NCBI GenBank assembly: GCA_030704615.1
Contig: CM060733.1
Span: 19,842,001-19,902,000 of the forward strand
DNA from: Takakia lepidozioides
Lineage: Eukaryota > Streptophyta > Takakiopsida > Takakiales > Takakiaceae
Length of the DNA: 60,000 nt
Direction of reading: 5' to 3'
The notes beneath the pieces were generated by a model. It was not told where the DNA came from. It did no database searches and was given only the letters and a program-made list of their open reading frames with translations. A program made the translations under genes and the position numbers. How positions within the stretch are numbered: the stretch's first letter is position 1; every line of letters begins with the position of its first letter. Of this stretch, positions 53,067-60,000 are shown in pieces.

Positions 53067-56000
53067 ATGAATGGCGGGCCCATTAATGAATACGGAAAAG
53101 GGGCAACAGAACAAACGGCAAGTACAGAAAAGCGAAATTCTTGTCACATGTGTTATCCTAGTGGACAGTCCAGCAGGGAAAGTCCACTAAAGAAAATTAA
53201 ATCTAAAATCCAGTCACAGAGGTTACAGCCAATCGAAAGCCAGAAAATGGATCAAGAAATTGGAGAGAATTTAAGCGCAAGAGTCGGCGTCGTTCTAAGT
53301 AACGGGCGTCTCGACGGGACAAACCATCAATGCTATAGCTTTGAAGCTATGGAGGAACTAACAGACTATACGCTCGCAATATTACTTACGCAGTGGCATA
53401 GGCACGGAAGAACAGAGCGGATCTTTTCTCTTAATCGATGCTTGCAAGCCCCGCAGGCTTACAAGAAATTACCCATAGCTTTTTGTGGCAATCATACGTT
53501 TATGCTTTGTGCCCTGCAGGCATTTCTTCAATTGTTACAGCCAAAACCTTTCTGTGGGTCTAGAATGAAGATAGTAAGAGGAATGGAAGAAATCAGGGTG
53601 AAGAGCACCACAATCCTGCAGAAACAAACGATTGCTACTCCGCAGGCGGTAAAGTTACTGAAGGAGCTGCGATTGGAAGGATTGCAAAGCAAAGATTGGA
53701 CATTGCACCATAGACAGTACATGTTACAATTCTTGCAGAACTTTGAGCCTAGGACAGGAGCAACAACGGTGAAGGGAGTTGAATTAGAAATTACTCCCCT
53801 ATACCTACAACAATTGTTTCGATTGCCAGCAGGTCATGTGCATGTGAAGGAGCACAGGGCAAGACTGCAAATAGGGGACTTATTCCAAGAAGGGAGTTTC
53901 TTTAAAACTCAGGGTTATGCTTGTACCAAGGCCGTGTACCCAGGGCTAAGGGAGGTAGGCCAGGTATTGAACGTTCTGTTTGCCATGAAACAGAACCAAC
54001 AGTATTTGAGCAGATCCATCACAGAGGAAATACTCAAAGCCCTGAGAGGAGAAGAGGTTGCTCAAATAATTCTTGATTCTGGCATACTTGATGCTCGAGA
54101 AAGAAAGGAGATGGGAGTGTTTGAGACTGAAACCACTGCAATGGAAGAGCAAGGCTCTTCACACAGTGAGGGTGGACTGGCAGGGCAACCCCAGACTAAG
54201 AGACAGAGGCGGGGAAAGACTGTAGTGGCGGATCCACTGGCTTCACGGAATCCGCATGATAATGTTTCCCAAGCTCTTGTGCAGGAAGGGGCACAGCAGC
54301 ACAGAGAACTGCTATTATTGGAAGCGGGACCTTCAGAGAGGGGAGAGGAAGTTACTTCAGTATCACAGCCATCACAGCCAGATGATTGGCTTGTCACAGA
54401 GTTACCACAAGTTGTCCATGCAGTTCCACCAGAAATAATTGATTTGGAGAAAGAAGGGTTAGATATTCCCACTACAGAACAGGTGGTGGCAGAAATTGAG
54501 AAGGGGGACCTTCTCTATGAATATTCTGGTCTGGTCAAGGACACAGTGATTCCGGAGGTGCAACAGTTGTACAGGGGAAACCCTGCGGTGCATATAATAC
54601 ACACACCTGTGACGGAGGTACCACAGGTAGAATATCAAGACACTGCAGCACCTGTGACGGATGAAGTGGTTCAGGAAGAAAATTTGGTGGGGCAATGGCC
54701 TGAATGGTTCGTGAGGCATCACACTGTTGAGGATCAGGGAGAACAGCAGCAAGCTCACCATGATGACCCTCAACAGGCCATGCTTATGAGTTCCATAAGC
54801 AGGACACTTAATTTGTTGAGCACTTATGTCAAATCCCATGTTCCAACTTCCCAATTGGCAGCTTTGAGGGAGGAACTCAGGAAGGAGTTTGAGGCTCGAC
54901 TTGCCACTGAGTGTGCAAACAAGGTCGATGAAGAGGTCACTCTCAAGATGCATCAAAACTTAGAGAGTACAGAAGCGGCTTTGCAATTGGCCAAGGAACA
55001 ATTGATTGAGGCAGGCCTCGCGCAAGACCAGTTGCATGAAGCACATAAGCAACAGCTACACCAAATGCAGGTGAAGCATGAAAGCAAGTTGCAAGAAGTG
55101 AATGCACTACATACGGAGTTGCAGACAGTGCATGACAGGATGGCCATACAATGTGCTACACTCACAACTATGTTTGACCAAGCTACAATAGAAATAAACA
55201 GTCAAGCGGAAAGATGTACGAAGGCAGAGGCAGAAAATGTTGAGCAAGTGAAACTCATTGTCGATATGAAGAATACAATCTGTCGCAATGAGAGTACTTT
55301 CAAGCAATACAGGCAGGTTGAAGCTGACCAAGAGAGGTACATCCTTGAGTTGCAACAAACACTCATGTCCAATAGAAATGAACTCTCTGTGGCTAACAAG
55401 GCTTGGAAGGAAGCCAATAATCTGGCTGCTGCCTATGCGAGTTTGGTTGAACCTCATGCAAAGCACATGGAGGCGTTAAAGCAGCAGATAGATATGTACA
55501 GGCTCACAGAGAAGCAGACTCTCAGGGGTGCCACAAGCAACTTGGTGGATAACCACCTTATGCAGGTCTGGTTAGCACAAGGGCCAGTGGAGGGCAAAGC
55601 ACCACGAAAGCTCACCCAAAGCGAGATGAATGAGCTCAGACTGCAAGTGCAGAACATTGCCACAACTACTATAGACAATGTCTATAGTAGAATAGCGGAG
55701 TTACAGGAGGATGTAGACGGTCTGCAGACTCAAGTGGAGGACCTCACTTCAAATATCGACAAGAGAGTCTGTGTACCTGAGGAACAGCTAATGGCTTCTT
55801 ATTTACAAGCGAGAACTTTGGCTTTTCAGTCTTCTTCACAGGGGGTGCAGGAGATGCCAATGGTACAAGAGCCAGTGCCACCAACACCACAACAAGTCAC
55901 TGTGCCAGTAGCTGACCCGGTTGTTACTACAGCCACACCACAGCCACCACAGCCTGAGGTATGGGGGAATGCTGCTTTTAACCCACCTAAAACTCCAGCT

Positions 56001-57017
56001 GCACGGGAGTACAATAGGGCTATGATTATGCCCTTCAACCAAATTCCCATTGTGTTGGATTTGGCTTGGAAATAATTTAGTCCTCCGCAGTCATTGGCAC
56101 ATTACTATCAAATCATGCGCATTTGGCTGCCAGTGGCCACTAGGACTAAAGTTCTTCCGAACAATCGACCAATTGAGGATCATCACTTTGCACAGTACTG
56201 GCATGAGGCAAGTACCATGTTGAAGGAATTAATTGCCTTCCAAGTTGTACATGGATTCATTTATACCAAGACCAAGGAGGTAGCAAGTATTGTCATGGGC
56301 TGCGGGTTATACTACGCTGCTTGTTTTCTGGTACGTTATCACATTGAGCAGCAGAAGATGCAAACGCGCTTTCTGAGTTATTCGAGTGGGGATCATTGGG
56401 TCTTACCTTCAGTGCCACCTCATATGTACCTATATGAGGCAAAAGTTATGATACAAAATGATTCTCAGATTCGTTCATGGTTTCATGCGGCCTGGAACAA
56501 TTTGTCAACTTAGAAATTCGGGCCTGACGATCTTAAGGGACATGAGGCATGGAAATATTTGCACAATTCACAAGTCATTGGTACACCACTCACCTGGACA
56601 GACAAGGAGCTCAGGATCTTCACCAATTTTGCAATTCAGCGCTTACAACAAGTTTTACAATTTAAACTTCCAGACATGGTGGGACAACATTGTATGCCCC
56701 AGAGAATTCTAGTTAAAGTTCGACAGTTAAAACACCTCAAGGGGGACGAGGATTCTGATACAACTGTTTCTTCAGCGGACTCTTTTGACATGGGAGAAGA
56801 CTATGCAATTCAGATGGCAGAGAAGAAGCGACGGGGGTCTCCTATGCCTGAAAGATTACCTCGATATCAGCCTCCAGAGGGCCTCACATATCCAGGTAGT
56901 ATTCAATCATCTCCGTCAACCAGTGACAGACCTCGGGCTCGCACACGGAGTCCTTCACGAGACTCTCAACGTCACAAGGGTGCTTGCTCACAAAGGTTTA
57001 CAAATCCCAAACAGTAA
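53067..57017 (+). pseudogene. Very long extra ORF between integrase and 3' LTR, two stops
   Basis: ATG 53067 opens a frame of 1,317 codons, interrupted by TAA 56073-56075 and TAG 56511-56513 and ending TAA 57015-57017. Residues ~70-340 are globular (RVGVVLSNGRLDGTNHQCYS, FCGNHTFMLCALQAFLQLLQ, GVELEITPLYLQQLFRLPAG). A disordered acidic part with a KRQRRGK basic cluster follows. From ~590 to ~880 is a long coiled coil (for example LQLAKEQLIEAGLAQDQLHE), then a Pro/Thr-rich stretch. The part after the stops has IMRIWLPVATRTKVL and VMGCGLYYAACFLV and ends in an SR-like tail (RARTRSPSRDSQRH). No family recognised; it is not an obvious envelope, with no signal peptide. Plant mobile domain ORFs occur in some Ty3 elements, but I cannot show that here. 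Confidence 0.7.
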
Positions 57018-57038
57018 ACCGTGAGGACACGACTTTTT

Positions 57039-57055
57039 AAGAGGGGGAGGGGTAA
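57039..57055 (+). other. Ty3 polypurine tract
   Basis: AAGAGGGGGAGGGGTAA lies directly before the 3' LTR, the standard plus-strand priming site. Confidence 0.85.
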
Positions 57056-58082
57056 TGTTAGAGGACTGTCTGGGACTTAGACACTTTTACGGGATCTGTG
57101 GGGTACCCTTAAATTTTTACACATACTGAGACCAACAGGAGCCTTAGGGGTGACAGCAGCGCACTTTAGGGGGGGTTACACAGCCCGTCACAATCCGACA
57201 CAACCCGTCACAGCCAACACAGCTCGTCACAGTCCGACACAGCCCGTCACAGCCAACACAGCTCGTCACAGTCCCACACAGCCCGTCACAGTCCCACACA
57301 GCCAGACACCGCCGTCACAGCCAGTCACAGCCGACACAGCCCAACACAGTCGCACAGCCAGTCACAGCCAGTCACAGCCGGTCACAGTTTCACACAGCCA
57401 GTCACAGCTTGCCACAGTTGTCACGACCATAGGGAACGGATAGCAGGACAGGGAACGACTGTGGGGAACAATATCTGTGAATGGAACATGTTAGTTCACG
57501 GATGACGGTTAGTGAGGGAAACAGTTAGAACAACGGGTAGGAAGATAAAGCCAAGAGCGAGGACTGGAAAAGGATCAATTCTGGGGGAGCACTTCTTGGG
57601 GGGACTTCGGACATCACTGGGGGAAATGAGGCAGAGAGCGCATCTCTGAGCAGAAAGAGGGAGAGCACGGAGTAGGAGGAGGATGATCTGTTGATGCTTA
57701 ATGACTGCAAGCAGTAGAGTTGTAATGTAGAGTAGATTAGAGACTCCATGGCTTCAGCCTGATACTTGATAGATATTAATCTGATACATACTTCATACTC
57801 ACACTGTGTAGAGAGATCTGAGTGAAGCTGTGGAATGAATGGATGAGTTGATGGAATCCGATAGATTGCTGAAGCAAACTGATACTTAATTACCAACAGT
57901 AAGGTAACTAGCTAACATGAATGCGGGAAGGAAAACAAATAGGAAACACCCCCATGATACACTAGCTGTAGGTCACGATTGATTGTTCTGAGCGGGCTGA
58001 GTGCTTAGAGATTTCCAACTCTTCTATCTTGGAGTTTCCGCCTCAAATAGCGAAGGGATGGGTGAGTAAAAGCCGTGCGACA
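57056..58082 (+). repeat. Ty3 3' LTR
   Basis: 1,027 bp, starting TGTTAGAGGACTGTC and ending GCGACA, followed by GCCTT (58083-58087). Its repeat tract (57,174-57,422) is ~30 bp shorter than in the 5' LTR. Confidence 0.9.
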
Positions 58083-58087
58083 GCCTT

Positions 58088-60000
58088 GTCTGTAAGGGAG
58101 AAACAAACCCGTGAATGTAGGAGCTGCAGTGCGTTCTTTCCCTCTGGATATTAATGATGTACATTTTTCATGATTGCTGGTCCTGATCGCCGCGCATTTC
58201 ACACGCAATCCAGCACTTGTGCGTTCTATATGCCAAACCTCGTCCAAGCCCATGGACTCGATTATATGCGGCACCACGTTCTGGTCTTCAACCATTGCAG
58301 TGACAATGCTTGATGCAGGGGTCCGGTCTGGGCCAGAGTAGCCCTCACTTGTGGATGTTCCGCAATTCCATCTCTGATCCAAGTGAACACGTGGTGTCGA
58401 GAAGTTCACCCTGTCCACCCTATGGGAATCTGCATCCGATCCGGGAGGGGTGTCCAATTTCCGTTTGCAAGACCCGAATCTCTCTTCGCCTTCCAGATGG
58501 GGAACTCTTCCCACGAGAGGGGTGCCATCTGCACATATGCTCACTGCACGGGCTATTTTGCTGGGATCCCCTGATCTTCCAGCTGCCCGCAACATCAACT
58601 CGCTCCTGTCCGGGCCTTTGCCACCAAGGCTTCCCCTCAAGAATGACTGTATCTGGTTTGCTGCTGCAGAGCACGAATAAGGTCATCGGCCGTCGCCGCA
58701 TACAAATCTCTTCCTTTTTTGCCGGATTGCTGCAACCACGCATTGTGCACTGTCTCCGCTAGATTGCAAGAAGGCATGTCCGCCATCTCCTCAATGGACA
58801 TATGCTGCAAGGCAAAAAACACAAAGCCGATATTAGGATTGGACCCTGAAAGATATATCCGAAGCACCCAAATGAAGGTGAATGCAAACCACTCACCGTT
58901 GTCATGGCCGCTCCCCACTGTCGGTAACGGAAGTGCCAAAATGCGAACCAGTCTTCCAGTGCCCTCATGTTGTCCTTCGATGCCGCTCCAGATGAGTACC
59001 ACCAAGCACGAATTGTCTGGAACAATGTATTCGCTTCCCCCATAGTTTTGGCGTCTTTGTACTGTTTGCACAGTTGACGATGCATACTTTGCATATCTGG
59101 CTTGATGTATGTCTTTGTGTGTTTGTCCAGGGATTGTGTCCAATGGAAAAGACACGTACGTTCTCTTCCAGGCATTGGCACTTTTGGATCTCCCGTCCCG
59201 AACACAATGCGGATAGCGTTGAAGTTAGCTTGAGCACTATCGGCCATAAAACCAACAAAATTGGGAGATGGGAGACCATTGGAGGCCATAACACGAATGA
59301 GAGCTTCCCACATGAGCTGCTGTGAATCTGTGTCCTCTGACTGCATGTCACACACTGCAATTGTCATGACCCGCTGATACACAGGGTCGTAAACATGACA
59401 TGCCATTGTGGTCCAATCTTTAACCCTCTTGACGTGATCAAACATAAGGAAGCAGTTGCCAAGATTGCCACCCTTCTGCATACGTTTAACTAGGCTGACC
59501 CCGCTGCCCTCACCTTTTGTGGACATTTTGAACAAGAACACTTTCCTGGCTCCTTGTCCCGGGAAAACGCTATCTTGGATGTAGTCGTACATGCTCCTTT
59601 TCTTCAAATCCATAATATTGTCCATATAACCTCGGCTCCCAGAGCCCATTCTTAAAGCGTTCACCTGATTCCTAATGTTTGGAGAAGTCAAAGTTGAGAA
59701 ATGGTCCATAACAATGTCCAAAGCTGGTCCCTCCAGTATTCCTCCAACCGAATTTGATGCACACAGAATACGGCTTTCCAGAAAGGACTTGCTCACCCCC
59801 ATGGCAATTGCAGATGTGGTTCCAGTTGGATTGGTATCCAACTCTTGCCTTATCAGACGCGAGACTGTGTCAACGCTCTCCCTATAATCCCCCTTGGACA
59901 CGGGGTGGTTGTGAAAACCAAAATGGACACAGGCTCTAGTCAGGGTTTTGAATCGATGCACCACATAATACATTCTGGCGCCACACAAAGCAAGGCAACA
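58088..60000 (-). pseudogene. MULE-like/SWIM transposase gene, 5' part, runs off the window
   Basis: Minus strand, continuing beyond 60,000. The first exon is open from the window edge to about 58,904 (ACG|GTGAGT donor). It has an N-terminal HFGFHNHP motif, then FLMFDHVKRVKDWTTMACHV, FVGFMADSAQANFNAIRIVF and ERTCLFHWTQSLDKHTK. D...D followed by C-x-x-H is the MULE-type transposase core arrangement, the second Asp lying in MADSAQANFNAI. The second exon (after TTGCAG near 58,806) reads HMSIEEMADMPSCNLAETVH, then switches frame near 58,650 to AAGRSGDPSKIARAVSICAD. The last stretch ends at the Ty3 insertion in FLPYRQG. The gene continues at 44,754-44,091. Such transposases cut element ends in the nucleus; domesticated relatives (FAR1/FHY3) are transcription factors. 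It is broken by insertion plus frameshift. Confidence 0.75.

Larger units (their letters stand above)
44755..58082 (+). mobile_element. Ty3/gypsy LTR retrotransposon, 13,328 bp, Tat/Ogre-like layout
   Basis: LTRs 44755-45813 and 57056-58082 start TGTTAGAGG and end in a CA or TA dinucleotide. They are flanked by GCCTT on the left (44750-44754) and right (58083-58087). The order is PBS, leader ORF, gag with zinc knuckles, protease, RT, RNase H, integrase, a decapeptide array, a 1,317-codon extra ORF, and a polypurine tract. RT before integrase makes it Ty3. An extra ORF before gag and a TGGCGAC-type PBS resemble plant Tat/Ogre elements. Outside the repeat tract I count roughly 20 differences between the LTRs. 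It is inserted in a SWIM/MULE-like gene in the opposite orientation. Confidence 0.93.

Noticed and set aside
53067-57017. Envelope-like gene (endogenous retrovirus)
   Set aside because: No signal peptide, transmembrane segment or fusion-type region. Coiled coil and SR-like tail point to an intracellular protein.

Overview
This is a nuclear segment from a large, repeat-rich land plant genome. The evidence is a pair of group-1 LEA (Em-type) genes with ABA-response-type promoter motifs, an A-type cytochrome P450, relics of a UDP-glycosyltransferase and a PPR gene, canonical GT/AG introns, and several plant transposon families nested in one another. The sequence does not settle whether it is a fern, bryophyte, lycophyte or gymnosperm.

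Layout. Positions 1-13,700 hold the only ordinary genes, and all are damaged. Two Em copies (2.9-3.5 kb and 13.1-13.6 kb) lie in a duplicated ~1.5-kb segment that carries promoter, leader intron and 3' flank, and each copy has a different lesion in exon 1. Between them are a three-exon P450 with two single-base frameshifts, a glycosyltransferase fragment and a PPR fragment. From 13.96 to about 18.5 kb is a decayed Ty1/copia element. It is followed by a second LTR with its own primer-binding site, a repeat-built coiled-coil ORF (19.2-20.1 kb) and another gag relic (21.0 kb).

From about 22 to 42 kb is an unfamiliar minus-strand multi-exon locus. It encodes a ParB/sulfiredoxin-like module (IIGGQHT-type motif), a separate degenerate FCP1/NIF-type HAD phosphatase domain, acidic stretches and a Tyr/Pro-rich tail. 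Its non-coding parts carry at least twelve copies of a ~20-24-bp perfect or near-perfect palindrome (consensus CCTCGACATTAATGTCGAGG). An 11,876-bp CACTA (En/Spm) transposon (28,572-40,447, TIRs visible, TSD TAT) sits inside the Tyr/Pro-rich exon. Removing it with one TSD restores the reading frame. The CACTA element has a divergent pair of genes: a TNPD-type transposase (minus strand, broken by three nonsense changes and two frameshifts), and a TNPA-type protein (plus strand) in which an FCP1-like HAD domain lies between the two TNPA-family domains. It also carries a ~150-bp piece similar to the ParB-like gene of its host locus.

From 42.6 to 60 kb there are short palindrome and hairpin arrays, then a minus-strand transposase gene with a MULE-like core and a SWIM zinc finger. 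That gene is split by a 13,328-bp Ty3/gypsy element (44,755-58,082, TSD GCCTT). The element has a Tat/Ogre-like layout, with an ORF before gag and a very long ORF after integrase, and its pol ends in an in-frame array of sixteen decapeptides. Six of its eight in-frame stops are TAG, the pattern expected from CAG-to-TAG change at CHG methylation sites.

The most unusual signal is the combination of a ParB-like coding module with dispersed palindromes that could be its binding sites. The second is the recruitment of FCP1-like HAD domains, with a DLNG nucleophile motif, both by that locus and by the CACTA element inserted in it. Exon joins and lesions were read by eye, so small-indel claims need read-level confirmation.
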